Assembly (NCBI GenBank): GCA_003254925.1
Contig: QANZ01000187.1
Span: forward strand, 52,827 to 116,826
Direction of reading: 5' to 3'
Origin: Chamaecrista fasciculata
Lineage: Eukaryota > Streptophyta > Magnoliopsida > Fabales > Fabaceae
Length of the DNA: 64,000 nucleotides
Both the position numbers and the translations under genes were made by a program. The notes beneath the pieces are model-generated. The model had not been told where the DNA came from and did no database searches. It saw only the letters and a program-made list of their open reading frames with translations. Positions 1-11,387 of the stretch are shown here, one piece after another (the first letter of the stretch is position 1; every line of letters begins with the position of its first letter).

Positions 1-197
1 CTACTGAGTGAACAAATTGGTAGTTTGATGATGAAAAATATTCTAAAATTGACAGTTCTGTAGTGAAGTCAATTTTTTTCTCTAATACAGTTTGATGATG
101 AACAATAACATGGTTAATAATAACAGAGGGAGAAGATGCGTTTTCCCAGAAAAAGCTTAAATATATGTTAAAATTGGGAGAAATGGAGCTAACTTAC

Positions 198-275
198 TTT
201 GGATGCATAGTCGACAGTTTACAAACAAATGCTTCCAAATCTAGAGCTTCATCATAATTCCCATTCCGTACACAT
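198..275 (-). pseudogene. COG8 exon fragment
   Basis: On the minus strand, between a TTTTTGCAG acceptor and a GTAAGT donor, 78 nt translate to [20 protein letters not shown] followed by STMHPK. This closely matches a conserved stretch of subunit 8 of the conserved oligomeric Golgi complex (Dor1 family), which tethers intra-Golgi retrograde vesicles. In a true COG8 gene the preceding coding sequence should encode the N-terminal Dor1 region; none is present on this strand upstream, and the next exon-like pieces belong to other families. I therefore read it as a captured or transposed fragment. Later exons, if any, would lie left of the window. The exon identity is firm; calling it a fragment rather than part of a real gene is inference. 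Confidence 0.7.
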
Positions 276-499
276 CTGCAAAAACATAAGAATTTATAAG
301 ACTTTCCCTAAAAGGATTAATGTGCTTGGCATACAACGATTGAAAGTCAGACCATTGTTCAAAATATGACAGTTAAAAACAAAAGCAGCGAAGATTATTG
401 AAAACAAAGGAGAAGCAAAAAATTAGTTTATTTTCTCATATAAAGTTTACAACCCAATCCCAAAAAATAGTGAAAGAACATAAGGGAAACATAAGATAC

Positions 500-612
500 C
501 ATGATAGATTTTTACAACCCAATCTTGCAGGAACTTCTCCAATGCATCAAGTCGAACCCTTCCCTTGATCTCAAGAAGCTCTGGCCAGTCTTTGACAAAT
601 GTTTTCTCACAA
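500..612 (-). pseudogene. exon-like fragment, family not recognised
   Basis: The minus strand has a TTATGCAG acceptor, 113 nt open in one frame, and a possible GTATCT donor. The open frame includes CEKTFVKDWPELLEIKGRVR followed by LDALEKFLQDW, charged and helix-like as a real exon would be. I do not recognise the family. It lies between the COG8 and GH47 pieces and points the same way, so it is probably part of the same chimeric set. The 129-codon plus-strand frame overlapping it is a shadow. Confidence 0.4.
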
Positions 613-659
613 CTGCATAAGAATATCAGATTTTCAAGTTCTTCAAATGTACTACAATT

Positions 660-1151
660 AAAAAAAAAACATTTGGAAGAGCCATTAAAAAAACATTTGG
701 AAGAGCCTATATATCAAAATTACAGCTATTTCATCAAAGAGCCAATTTTATCAAAATTAGCTATTTCATCAAAGAGCCAATTTTATCAAAATTCAGTCCA
801 TATGGTTAAATTTTGTAGCAAGTTGGTACACTATACCAAGATTCATAGACTAACAAAACATAAACAATTGTTGAGGAATCGAATTTGGGGGAATTCTATC
901 TCTGCTACCATTGAAGCAAGTTGTGGACTCCAGCTTGAACTGCTCAATAAATAAGACAACATGCAATACAGGAAATGTGATAATTTGACAACATGCAATA
1001 CACGAAATGTGATAATTTATATAAAGTATTCGTACCTGTAAAGCTTTTCATAGAAAGTTATATTCCCTTGTATCCAAACTTTGAGCAAATATTCATAAAA
1101 TCTGCAAGATTTTGCAAATCTCAATTAAGACTAGATTAACAAATGCATAGT

Positions 1152-1182
<31 letters not shown>

Positions 1183-1310
1183 TGCAAATCTCAATTAAGA
1201 CTAAATTAACAAATGCAAATCTCATGATTTTGCAAATCATTTCATTTATTTACTGATTAGCTACTAATCTTTATAGTTTTATATATATATATTCAATTTC
1301 TGCAGCTAGA
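660..1310. repeat. cluster of short direct duplications
   Basis: Several adjacent tandem duplications are visible. ACATTTGGAAGAGCC occurs twice near 668-706. A 33-nt unit starting CTATTTCATCAAAGAGCC is repeated at about 727 and 761. A roughly 32-nt unit starting GACAACATGCAATACA is repeated at about 955 and 987. A unit of about 44 nt containing CTGCAAATCTCAATTAAGAC recurs at about 1100 and 1180. These sit in the intron-like spacers between exon fragments. Confidence 0.75.
1036..1101 (-). pseudogene. GH47 alpha-mannosidase-like exon fragment
   Basis: A 66-nt segment between CTTGCAG and GTACG on the minus strand encodes FYEYLLKVWIQGN followed by ITFYEKLYR. The first half matches the conserved DSFYEYLLKVWIQGN segment of class I alpha-1,2-mannosidases (glycoside hydrolase family 47, plant MNS1/MNS2), which trim N-glycans in the ER and Golgi. 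The second half diverges from the usual KT..V..YR.MWE pattern. The catalytic acids lie elsewhere in the family and are absent here. This is one exon out of context, so it is a fragment and not a working enzyme. Confidence 0.55.
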
Positions 1311-1477
1311 ATAATTAACCATTTTCTAGATTTAAAGATACAAACTTCTATTGAAATATACAAACTACTAATTTATACCACCTTCAAACTTGACAAATTT
1401 AACTATAAAGTTAAAAGTATGTCAAATGGATGCCAAATATGATTCAAAATGCCCATTACAGGTGAAATTCAACTTAC

Positions 1478-1518
1478 CTTCCTCTCAGCTACTGACTTTA
1501 GCTTACTCCAAAAAGCAT
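1478..1518 (-). pseudogene. short exon-like fragment, unrecognised
   Basis: On the minus strand a TCAACAG acceptor and a GGTAAGT donor bound 41 nt reading DAFWSKLKSVAERK. It is too short to assign. I list it because both splice sites are strong and its orientation matches the other three fragments. Upstream (1680-2317, minus) lies pyrimidine-rich open sequence coding a low-complexity Ser/Phe/Leu stretch, which looks like a leader region and not a protein. Confidence 0.3.
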
Positions 1519-2343
1519 CTGTTGATATGAATTCACAAAAGCATTAAGTTCTAAAGTTCAATCAACTTTATGACAGCAAAAATTGGTCAAAACAAATTTG
1601 CTTTTCAAATCCTGACGTACTCAATTCATTGAAACTGATATGGGTATAGTTGAAATCAAAATAAATAGTCTTCTTACCTTTAATGTAAAGGACCAAAACG
1701 CAAAGTGCACAAAATAATATGGATCAAAAACACAATATTGAAGAAATAGTCATCTTCATCCTCAACGCTCATCTCCCGCACGATTCAGCAAAAAGCACCA
1801 TTCACAAATTCAGCAACATCACCATTCACAAATTCAAACAGCAAAAATCACAACAACGGAATTAACAAAACCCAAATTTCCGGAACAAAACCCAGCAAAA
1901 AGACGAACCAAAACCAAAATTTTCGGAACAACAAACCCAAATCGCAGACCCAAAACCCACACCCAAATGTAAATGAAATGGGAGGAATAAAATTAAAAAA
2001 TGGACGAAATATGAAACATGTACATGTAAGATGTAAGCTGGCGACGGAGAAGAAGAGAGAGAAGAGGAAGGTCGTGGCTGATGGCAGCGGCGCTCGTGGC
2101 TAACGATGAACGACGGCGGAGAATGCTCAGACTCAAGGGAGAGAGAGTTGAGAAGAGGAAGGATGATGAAAAAATGAGAGAGATGAACAGAGGAATTGAT
2201 GAAGAAATGAGAGAGATATAAGAGTTTGATGATGGCTTTTGGAGAAAATTTTAGGAAGAGAGAAGGAAGGAAAGAGGGAGAGGAATCTGAGATTGAAATT
2301 TGAAAATCAAATTTCAAATTTCAGATGGAGATGAGATGGCTTC

Positions 2344-4553
2344 TGATGGAGATTGTGCCCTAGGGCCAATCATTTTATTTATGTGTTATTTGAACATATG
2401 TAACTTTTGATTAATTTATAGAGATAAATTATGTTGTTATCATATTATTAGCGTGTTTACTATGATAGCGTCCTTGATTAATTATAAGATAATTAATCTA
2501 AAACTGTCCCTGGTCGATCATTCACGTGGGAACGTAAATGAACTAAGACCAGCATGACCTCGGTGTATAGAGATACATGCACTAGATGCTTCTCGAGAGC
2601 CATGGTGGAATTTTGTAAGGGTTACAAAATTACTGGACCGACCCGGAGAGTCCTGCATGGGTTTAGTCATAAGCGAGCCTCTCCTGTACACCTGTCACGA
2701 TAGCCTTAGACCTGAGGTCTTGACTATTCCGGCATTGTAGTTGTCAAACTTTGGCCTAGTCCAACGTTACCCGTAGCAGGGTAGCCATACAGGCTAGGTA
2801 CGGGTTTGGTTGATTACCGTGCAAAGGAATGTGGTTGACCAAGATGGGATTTTGTCCCTCATTTAAGATGAGAGATATTTAACTGGCGCCCTCGATGAGT
2901 CTGTCCAAGAAATGCGTGGCCACGCTGGGAATTGGGACTAACTCAGGAAATCGAGAAAGTTGTGGTTTGGATTTTGGATGACATTCCCGTGCCTAATCCA
3001 TGACCAAAATATCGTGAGACAATAGGGATTATGACAAGGTGGTATTTAGGTTAAATCGTTAAAAGTCGTTAAAGCGATAACTCCCGTGTTTTGGGTAGTT
3101 GTGATGGCTTGCTAGAGTCCGCTCACAACTTGTGAATCATAAAAATGATTTGCTGCCAACTTCACGTGAGGCCTGCTGGGTCACACATGAGCAGGATCAA
3201 GATGCTAATTTTTGGGACACGAATTAGGGTTAATTCGTGAGTCACTTAGGTGACACAATTTAGGACATAGTTAAATGTCTTAGGACATTAAATCTTGTCT
3301 TAAATAAATATCTATGATTAAGGTTTTAAATTTGTTGGACAAATTTAAATTTAAATTAATTGTTAAATAGTTTTACAATTAAAATATTAGTGAATAAATA
3401 AATTAAATAAGTTTCCTAAAAATTAGGGAATTATTGATTTATTAAATTCACTAAAATTGGGAAATAAAAGGATGAGGGTGGCGCCTCATTATCTTTGTTT
3501 TTATTAATAGAAATTGTTTTTATTAATTAAATAAAGATAAGATAAATATCTTTTGGAAAAGATATAGGATTTGAATTAAAAGATATTAAGGTAATTCTTT
3601 TATTCAAAATTGTTAGGAATTAGTTATAACTACCTAAGGAGTTTGGGTTGTTATAAAATTCCTCCAAAAACTCCATGAGAATTTCGCCTACCCCCTTTCT
3701 TGGGATGGAAGATTTGATCTTGCATTTTAGAGTTTGGGTCTAGGCTAAAGTCGATTTTTATATTTAATTATTAAAGTAATATTTAAATTATAAAATCAAA
3801 ATCTCATGACTCATTCCAACCAATAGGATTTGAGCAAATCAAGATTTGATCCAAGATTTGATCTTGGATAGGTCAAATTCGAAAATTGGGCTTTATTTTT
3901 GAATTATAATATTAAGTTTAATATTATAAATCAAAAGATATTTTGAGATATCTAAAAGATATCCCATATCTTAGAGATATCCTAATTGGATTAGGATTCC
4001 CTAAAACTAGGAATGAGAACACTATAAATAGAGGCACTAGGCGCCTATCTCAGAGATAACTCACAACACAGATCAATTCTTGGTCAGACCAAGAATTTCG
4101 CCTAGAGCATCTATAGAGAGTGAAAAATCGCCTAGTCCTAATATTATGAGAGTGAGTCGATTTTCTTGAAGAAAGAGAATTGGACCTGCACCTGATAATA
4201 TTAGTACTTCCCAATCAATCTTGATAATCAAGAACAGTTCTTGATTATTCAAGAATCATAGATAGAGTTCCCGTATTCACTTGGGAAGAAGTGAAGGAGG
4301 CTAGCACCTAGGCATCTGCCAAACTGCTCGTGTGGATTACTGGTAGAGGAAGGACACTCTGTGGACTTCTCAAATTCGCGAATACGACAAGTCACCGATC
4401 AAAACTAGGTAAACATCTCTCCTAAAACTGGTATAAACATAGTTAGTGGATCCTGGAAGGAATCACAGAGTTAGTTTTTTTTTTATTACGTTTTAGTCCC
4501 TGGAAAAATTTTTATTTTCCCTTCCGCTGCGCTCCCTCTGTGATTTCCCAACA
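2344..4553 (+). mobile_element. solo LTR of a Ty1/Copia retrotransposon
   Basis: The element starts TGATGGAGATTGTGCCC and ends GATTTCCCAACA. It is flanked by a perfect 5-bp target duplication GCTTC (2339-2343 and 4554-4558). Its start matches, in opposite orientation, the end of the LTR at 8329-10079, and its tail matches the LTR ends beginning at 7257 and 8329. No internal coding sequence is present, so it is a solo LTR left by recombination. Its length of 2210 bp is long for a Copia LTR. The first dinucleotide is still TG, but the third base differs from the relatives' TGTTGG. Confidence 0.9.
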
Positions 4554-4763
4554 GCTTCTTCCAAATTCAAAACAATTAATCTTCAATTTGGCGCTGGATT
4601 TGAACTGATTATTGATTATATAGAAGATAGAAGATTTTATTTTAAAATAAAACAATTTTATTGGAGAGGTATAGGCCTAATACTGATTGTGTGAATTGAA
4701 CAATAATAAAACAATGAATGAGGCGCTGACAAGTGTCCAGCAACAACATTTATTTAATGGATA

Positions 4764-4800
4764 CTAGTATGATATCCGTGCCTTCGCACAGGTGTTTTAG
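4764..4800 (-). mobile_element. Helitron 3' terminus
   Basis: Read on the minus strand there is a short hairpin (CCTGTGC, loop GAAG, GCACGG), then 8 nt, then CTAG, then T. That is the standard Helitron 3' end (hairpin, CTRR, insertion between A and T). The body would run to higher coordinates. I could not fix the 5' TC end, so only the terminus is annotated. Confidence 0.55.
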
Positions 4801-5963
4801 TCTTTTTTTTATTGCTACTGAGGAATATTAAACCTCATTTGATGACATTACTCTTGCAACTCTGCTACATGACTATTAATTATGTCTCTGTAAAGCCTGC
4901 TGGATCTGTAGCAAGAAGGAAGAATTGACACACAGCACATAATCTATGTAATTGAAAGAAATTTGGGGAAGAAATATAAGAATTATAAGAATTAGATTGA
5001 CATGGGAAGAAATATAAGAATTCTTCATGAATCATAGAGTGTGAACATCATAATTAGATTGATATATCGATGTAGAATGATGTTATTATTATATATTTTT
5101 CTTTTGGTCCATGACATAATGGTGTATTATTGACTGATTCGAATATATAAAACAAAATGGACTTTGTTTTTTATTAGGGCTGCTTTCTCATTAGGTCAGC
5201 TTAGTTAATTTTTAATGTTGCAAAAGTCATGCTTCCTTTACAATTCTATTTAATTATTTTTGACATGTGTGTTGCGTTGGTAATGGTGTACGTAAACCAC
5301 GGATCCTAAAATTTGCACTTTGTTTAAAAGTCAAATTGAAAGATTTGACACAAATTAAAAGTCATATTTGTTCGTATTAGTTATCGCTAATTGGACTTTA
5401 TTTAGGATGTTTTCCTTACCCTTTGTGTGAATATTTTATAGTGTCTTTATACTATAGTGCAAAGCGAAAAATACATAATTAAAAAAAAAAAGTGGTAGAG
5501 ATGTGAGTCTCATTGTGTCTTTCTCTCTCTACTATATTGTGGTGACACTATAGAGAATCTAAGTCCGTTTGTCATTCAAATGAGAAAGTAAGTAAAGACA
5601 AATCTGACTGCTTTAGTAATTGCCATGCTTCTTAACTCCTCTCTGATTTTTTTTTTCTTTAGCCTCCATCTTCATTTTCTTCTTCATCTTCTTCTGATCT
5701 TCAGAGAGAGATTGTAATATTTTGCAATTCCTCCATGTTTTCTTTCTTCTTGTGTTTTATTTAAATAAATCAGATCTTTTGTCCTCCATGTTTTGTGGTG
5801 GTTTTGTCCAGATTTATTTCTGGTTCTAGTTTTTCCTTGAGAGAGAGATTATATTCCAATACTAAATTTTGACTCATAACTGAGCATTTATGTCGGAAAG
5901 CATTCGATGTTTCAACATATTGATGGAAGAGTCTATGACATCTACATTTAGGACGCACGCTAC
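4801..5963. other. non-genic AT-rich stretch
   Basis: No open frame with protein character is visible. A CT-rich tract (5640-5760) and a short self-complementary run around 5430-5560 (ACACTATAG type motifs) are present. The part before 5964 may be the interior of the Helitron ending at 4764. Confidence 0.4.
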
Positions 5964-6300
5964 CAGTGACGGAGCCAGAAATGTTAACAAGGGGGGGCCA
6001 GAATTTTTTTTTTAACACTAAAGGGGGGTCGTTGGGATTATAATGCATACAATTAAATTATATTAGGACTAATTTGTAGTAACTACTAAAATTTTGGGGG
6101 GGCCGTGGCCCCCACCAGCCCCCCTATCTCCGTGCCTGCACGCTACTTTTCTGATATGCAGAGAGTTTCATGGTAAACATTTTGTTAACACCAAGATCGG
6201 TAATGACTTTCATCCTGCAGATAGGATCATTTGTACTTTAATCTGTTATTTTAGTTCAACAATGTTTGCAAATTGTTCTTCTTCTGTATTATTATAAAAA
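5880..6300 (+). repeat. diverged copy of the 732-bp repeat family, split by a MITE
   Basis: The segments TATGACATCTACATTTAGG and CATGGTAAACATTTTGTTAA, continuing to TTCAACAATGTTTGCA, follow in order the sequence of the tandem repeats at 23908-25370. The two halves are interrupted at 5964-6140 by the hAT MITE, and the copies at 24 kb show the uninterrupted arrangement. Confidence 0.55.
5964..6140. mobile_element. hAT-type MITE with 8-bp TSD
   Basis: The element is 177 bp. Its ends are CAGTGACGGAG on the left and, inverted, CAGGCACGGAG on the right. It is flanked by a perfect 8-bp duplication CACGCTAC (5956-5963 and 6141-6148). Runs of G and C (GGGGGGGCC) lie just inside the ends. The 8-bp duplication and CAG..G termini are typical of hAT. 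There is no coding capacity. Confidence 0.88.
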
Positions 6301-7256
6301 AAAAAAAGTTTTCTGATTGATTAAGTGTCGTCTGGCTTTTTCTATAATATAATTTAGCATGATGCTTTTAAAAAAAAATAAAGACAAATCTATTGTTGAC
6401 GTTGATGAATTTAAGCAAGTATAGTTAACAGGTGTGATCTAATTGACATTAGTCTTCAAGGCACATGCTTCTTCTTCTTCTCACGTCATAGATGAAACCT
6501 TTTTTTTGTGTTTACGATGGTTATTTTTCACCTATCTATGTAACAGTCTAGGTGAATATTAATCTTATTAATTCGAGCTAGAAGCAAACAATTAAAGCTT
6601 TTCCACAACAATGTTGATTTCAGGACTCAAACCTAAATTTCTCAATTTAGAATATAACTCGCTTACTACTACATTAAATACTTGTTGATACATCATACTT
6701 GATAAAGATAAAGTGCTTACTACATTTAGCCGTTTGGGGACTCGTGCACAAACAAGTTTTACTTGCTTATATTTCAACCTCTAAGTATATATATAGTTCC
6801 ATGCTTATTTTCACGGTCATCTTTATCCCAATTAGGAATAAGCAATATAGTCAAGATCGAGATCTTACTCAAGATCAGAAGAGGTATAAGATAGATCGAA
6901 TCGCAAGATCAGATCGAGGATCGTAAGATCCTATGAATTTTCTTAAAAAAATATTATATAAATTATATAAACAATTGCTAATATCTATTTATGAATATAT
7001 ATATATAAATGTTCATAAATCATAAATTCATCTTATAACATATCTCAAGATCTTTATCCAACATCATCAATTTAGAGTCTCAACATGTAATTAACTAATT
7101 ATCAAGATGTCTAAAAAGTTTATCATAAGTTTAGTAAAAAATTAACAAAAACAAGGCAACAATTACGAGTAACATTACAAATTTAGAACATCATTATCAA
7201 AAAGTTCATCCAAGCATATATCACACATCAAAATCATCATCATCAATGTCTCCCAT
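6301..7256. other. non-genic stretch with a GATC-rich cluster
   Basis: There is no gene. At 6836-6935 GATC or AAGATC recurs about ten times within 100 bp, as in some hAT-like MITEs, but I could not define termini. The rest is AT-rich. Confidence 0.4.
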
Positions 7257-7735
7257 TGTTGGGAAATCACGGTGCGCGTAGCGGAAGCGAAAATTAAAAA
7301 TTATTTAAAAACATGGCGCAAAAAAAAACTTGTGATTTCCCTACGGATCCGCTAGCAGGATTTAAACCGGTGAAGGAAAAAGTTATACCTCAAAGTTTCA
7401 ATCGACGCGGTTGAATGATGCGATCCCGAGAAGCCCACTCCAAGTGTTCTTCCTCTGCCGGTAATCCACACAAACAGTTTGCTGACACCAAGGTACTAGC
7501 CTTCAGTTCTTTTCTCCAAAAGAACTCGGGACTCCAATCTACGGTTCTTGGTGATCAAGAACGATTCTTGAACCAAGAAGATTGATCAAGAACAATTCTT
7601 GATCAAGTGTATAGGTGGCGCAAGAAACCAAGACTCCTCTTGTTTTCTCTCTCAAAAACCCTAGTTTTCTTGGACAAGTCGAATTCTCTCTCACTCTAGG
7701 AGAATCATTAATCAAACTGTTCCTACACTAGGAAC
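7257..7735 (-). repeat. partial Copia 3' LTR
   Basis: It begins TGTTGGGAAATCACGG and runs parallel to the start of the nested LTR at 8329: the same GGATCCGCTAGCAG, the same AGTTCTTTTCTCCAAAAGAAC, and the same order of blocks. It then jumps to the pol C-terminus near 7758. About 1.3 kb of LTR is missing compared with 8329-10079, so it carries an internal deletion. Confidence 0.75.
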
Positions 7736-7757
7736 ATCCATTAATGTGTCTAATCTC

Positions 7758-8322
7758 CATTGACATTACATGGCTTTCATGTAAGACCCGTGCTAGGGGC
7801 TTCATAAGAGGATCAGCAACTTTATCCTCGAATGCTACTTTGCATATCTTGACATCACCATCTCAAGGTGATAACGTCTAAGTATATATCACTGTCGGAA
7901 CGTCAGTGGGGACCCAGTCCCATTTGGTGTCTTTCCTGTCTTCACAGGGTGACCACCAAGCATACTTCAGACACTAGTTTTACGGTCCGCGTCTCCACGC
8001 GACCAACCCTACGTTGTAGAATCAGCAATCGTGCTCTGCTTGGAACTTTTCCAACTCACGATGCCACCGTTCAGACTTCAGAAGAAAAACACGTATTCAG
8101 ACTGCGATTTAAAACATCTTGGTTGGCTTGGAAAACGGGCACCTGTGTAACCAATTGCACATCAGTTCCACCATAAACCAAGAATTCATCCTTAGTTCTT
8201 CTTAAGTACTTAAGGATGTTTATGACAGCGGTCCAATGACCCTCACCAAGGTCTTGTTGAAACCAGCTCGTTATGCTTAGGGCAAACGACACAGCAGGTC
8301 GAGTACACAGCACAACATACAT
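7758..8322 (-). pseudogene. Copia RNase H and pol C-terminus
   Basis: The frame at 8071-8322 reads MYVVLCTRPAVSFALSITSW followed by FQQDLGEGHWTAVINILKYL, the Copia segment just after reverse transcriptase. Further on, another frame gives GGIVSWKSSKQSTIADSTT, the RNase H signature. A third gives GDVKICKV..EDKVADPLMK followed by PLARVLHESHV, the pol terminus. Each block is in a different frame or is preceded by stops, and the TEAEYIA region after ADSTT is lost. The enzyme would have degraded the RNA strand of the RNA-DNA hybrid; this copy cannot. Confidence 0.85.
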
Positions 8323-8328
8323 GATGGA

Positions 8329-10079
8329 TGTTGGGAATCCTAGGCGCCTAAAGCAACGGAAGCAAAAACAAAACGATAAAAATTAAACGCCTAGGTCCTA
8401 GAATTCCCGAACGGATCCGCTAGCAGAATTTAAAACTTTTAGATAGTGGTATACCTCACGAGTTTCAATCTGATGGTTGAACAAGGCGAGTCCAAGGAGC
8501 CCACTCCCAGCGTTCTCCCTCTGCCAGTAATCCACACGAACAGTTTCTTTGAACACCGAGGTGCTAGCCTTCAGTTCTTTTCTCCAAAAGAACTAGGGAC
8601 CAATCTACAGATCTCTGAATTCAAGAACTCCTTCTTGAAACAGCAATTGAGGTGACGCTTAGAAGAAACCCCCCACAAGAACTCCTTCTTGCCTTTTCTT
8701 CTCTCACAAACCCTAATTATGGAGCTTGATCGATTTTCCCTAACTCTTAGAGAAAAGTCGATTTTCTCTCNNNNNNNNNNNNNNNNNNNNNNNNNNNNNN
8801 NNNNNNNNNNNNNNNNNNNNNNNNNNNNNNNNNNNNNNNNNNNNNNNNNNNNNNNNNNNNNNNNNNNNNNNNNNNNNNNNNNNNNNNNNNNNNNNNNNNN
8901 NNNNNNNNNNNNNNNNNNNNNNNNNNNNNNNNNNNNNNNNNNNNNNNNNNNNNNNNNNNNNNNNNNNNNNNNNNNNNNNNNNNNNNNNNNNNNNNNNNNN
9001 NNNNNNNNNNNNNNNNNNNNNNNNNNNNNNNNNNNNNNNNNNNNNNNNNNNNNNNNNNNNNNNNNNNNNNNNNNNNNNNNNNNNNNNNNNNNNNNNNNNN
9101 NNNNNNNNNNNNNNNNNNNNNNNNNNNNNNNNNNNNNNNNNNNNNNNNNNNNNNNNNNNNNNNNNNNNNNNNNNNNNNNNNNNNNNNNNNNNNNNNNNNN
9201 NNNNNNNNNNNNNNNNNNNNNNNNNNNNNNNNNNNNNNNNNNNNNNNNNNNNNNNNNNNNNNNNNNNNNNNNNNNNNNNNNNNNNNNNNNNNNNNNNNNN
9301 NNNNNNNNGTGAGCGGACTCTAGCAAGCCATCACAACTACCCAAAACACGTGAGTTATCGTTTTTACTAAAACGACTTAACCTCAGTATCTCCGTGTCAG
9401 AGATCCTATTGTCCTATGATATCTTGGTCATGGACTAGGCACAGGAAAGTCATCCATAATCCAAACCACAACTTTCTCGATTCCCTGAGTAAGTCCCAAT
9501 TCTTGAGTGGCCACTCCTTTTCCTGGACAGACTCATCGAGGGTGCCAGTTAGATATCTCTCATCTAATGAGGGACAAAATCCCATTTTGGTCAATCCACA
9601 TTCCTCAGCACGGCAATCAACCAGACACGTACTTAGCCCTTATGACTACCCTGTTACGGGCAGCGTTAGACTAAGCCAAAGTCTGACAACTGCAACGCCG
9701 GAATAATGATGACCTCAGGTCTAAGGCATCGCTACAGGCGTACAAGGAGAGGCAAGCTGATGACTAAACCCATGCAGGACTCTCCGGGTCAGTCCAGCAA
9801 CTCGTAACCATCTTACGTAATTGCACCATGACTCTCGTCCCAGCATCTAGTGCATGCATCTCATGCACCGAGGTCATGCTGGTCTTAGTTCATTTTTGTT
9901 CCCACAAAAACAATCGACTAGGGACAAATTTAGATTAATTATCTCATAATTAATCATGGACGTTATCATAGTAAACATGCTAATAACATGATAACACATC
10001 AATTTATCTTCCATAAATTAATAATATGTTCACAACATATTTACATAAAACGATTGGCCCTAGTGCACAATCTCCAACA
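8329..10079 (-). mobile_element. nested solo Copia LTR
   Basis: The LTR lies on the minus strand (plus-strand ends TGTTGGGAATCC and CTCCAACA). It is inserted in the pol gene of the older Copia element and flanked by a 6-bp direct repeat GATGGA (8323-8328 and 10080-10085). Removing it rejoins pol in the order GSI then MY. Its start, read on the minus strand, matches the solo LTR at 2344. It includes 538 unsequenced bases, so its true length, and whether it is really solo, are not certain. Confidence 0.85.
8771..9308. other. assembly gap (538 N)
   Basis: There is an unbroken run of N inside the nested LTR. The long open frames spanning it on both strands are artefacts. If the true gap is larger, a whole Copia interior could be hidden here. 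Confidence 0.99.
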
Positions 10080-10085
10080 GATGGA

Positions 10086-11250
10086 TCCTATTGCCAAAGC
10101 ACAAGGGATGTCACTCATGCGCCCTCGCTCATCAAGTGTCTTGGGACACTGATTCTTGCTTAGGACTACACCATGATTCATCGGTATGAATTCCTTCTTG
10201 GAGTCTTGCATACTGAACCCTTTCAGTACCTCATCCAAGTATGTACTCTGACTTAATCTAAGAGGCCTTCGAGATCTATCTCTATAGATCTTGATGCCTA
10301 GAATATAGGCAGCTTCTCCTAAGTCCTTCATTGAGAATGATTTTCCCAACCAAGATTCACAATCTCCAAGGTAGGATTATCATTTCCAACGAGCAAAATG
10401 TCATTGACATAAAGCACCAAGAACACAATTGTGTTCCCACTAACCTTCTTGTAAACACAAGGCTCGTAAGAGTTTTGTAAGAAGCCAAACTCTTTGACTA
10501 CCTCTTCAAAACGATGATTCCAACTCCGCGATGCTTGCTTCAATCCACAAATGGATTTCTGAAGCTTGCACACCTTTCTTGGTTCCTATGGACATACAAA
10601 CCCCTCAGGTTGTGTCACGTACACATCCTCGGGTAGCCTTCCATTAAGGAATGTTGTTTTGCATCCATTTGTCATATCTCATAGTCATAATATGCGACTA
10701 TGGCAAGCAGGATCCTAATGGAATCGACCATTGCAACTGGGGAAAACGTTTCGTCATCCCATGACGTTGAGTAAACCCCTTTGCAACTAGTCTCGCCTTG
10801 AAGATATTGACGTTGCCATCCATGTCGGTTTTCTCCTTAAAAAAAACCACTTGCACCCTACGGCTTTTACACCTTCAGGTGCATCAACTAAGGTCCATAC
10901 CTTGTTGTCATACATGGATTGCATCTCAGCCTTCATGGCTTCAACCCATTTCTCAAAGTTGGGACCCACGATAGCTTCTTGATAGGTGGTAGGCTCACCA
11001 CGCTCCATGAGCAACACATCCTTGTTCTCAGTCATCAAAAATTCGTATCTTTGAGGTTGAGAACGTGTTCTATCAAACCTTTGTGGTCCTTGTGTCATTA
11101 GAGGAGGTTCCGCAACTCCTTGTGGCTCTTCTCTAGTTTCCGTCTGCGCCTCTAGAGTGTCTCGTGGATCTTGAACTCCTTCAAGATCTATCTTACTCCC
11201 ACTGTTTCTTTTGGAAACAAAATCCCTTTCTGAAAGGAATCCACTTCTGA
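10086..11250 (-). pseudogene. Copia reverse transcriptase (broken)
   Basis: Three minus-strand blocks follow in order. 10787 onward contains EPTTYQEAIVGPNFEKWVEA and VWTLVDAPEGVKAVGCKWFF. 10328-10573 contains LQKSICGLKQASRSWNHRF and VLYVNDILLVGND. 10086-10349 contains FSMKDLGEAAYILGIKIYRD. The catalytic YVDD motif is changed to YVND, which would abolish polymerisation, and the blocks sit in different frames. It belonged to the element at 7257-11770. Confidence 0.9.
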
Positions 11251-11387
11251 CTACAAACACTTTGTTGTCAGATGGGTAGTAGACATAATACCCCCTCGTT
11301 TCCTTGGGATATCCCACAAATAAACACTTGAGGGTTTTGGGAGACAGTTTTATCGTTAGACTGTTGCTTAACATAAACCTCACATCC

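Noticed and set aside
565..954. 129-codon plus-strand open frame
   Set aside because: It overlaps exon-like pieces on the opposite strand and is built largely of tandem duplications; no domain.
1862..2317. 151-codon minus-strand frame
   Set aside because: Low-complexity Ser/Phe/Leu translation of a GA/CT-rich region; looks like a leader, with no conserved feature.
8571..9344. Long frames across 8571-9344 on both strands
   Set aside because: They exist only because N bases are read through.
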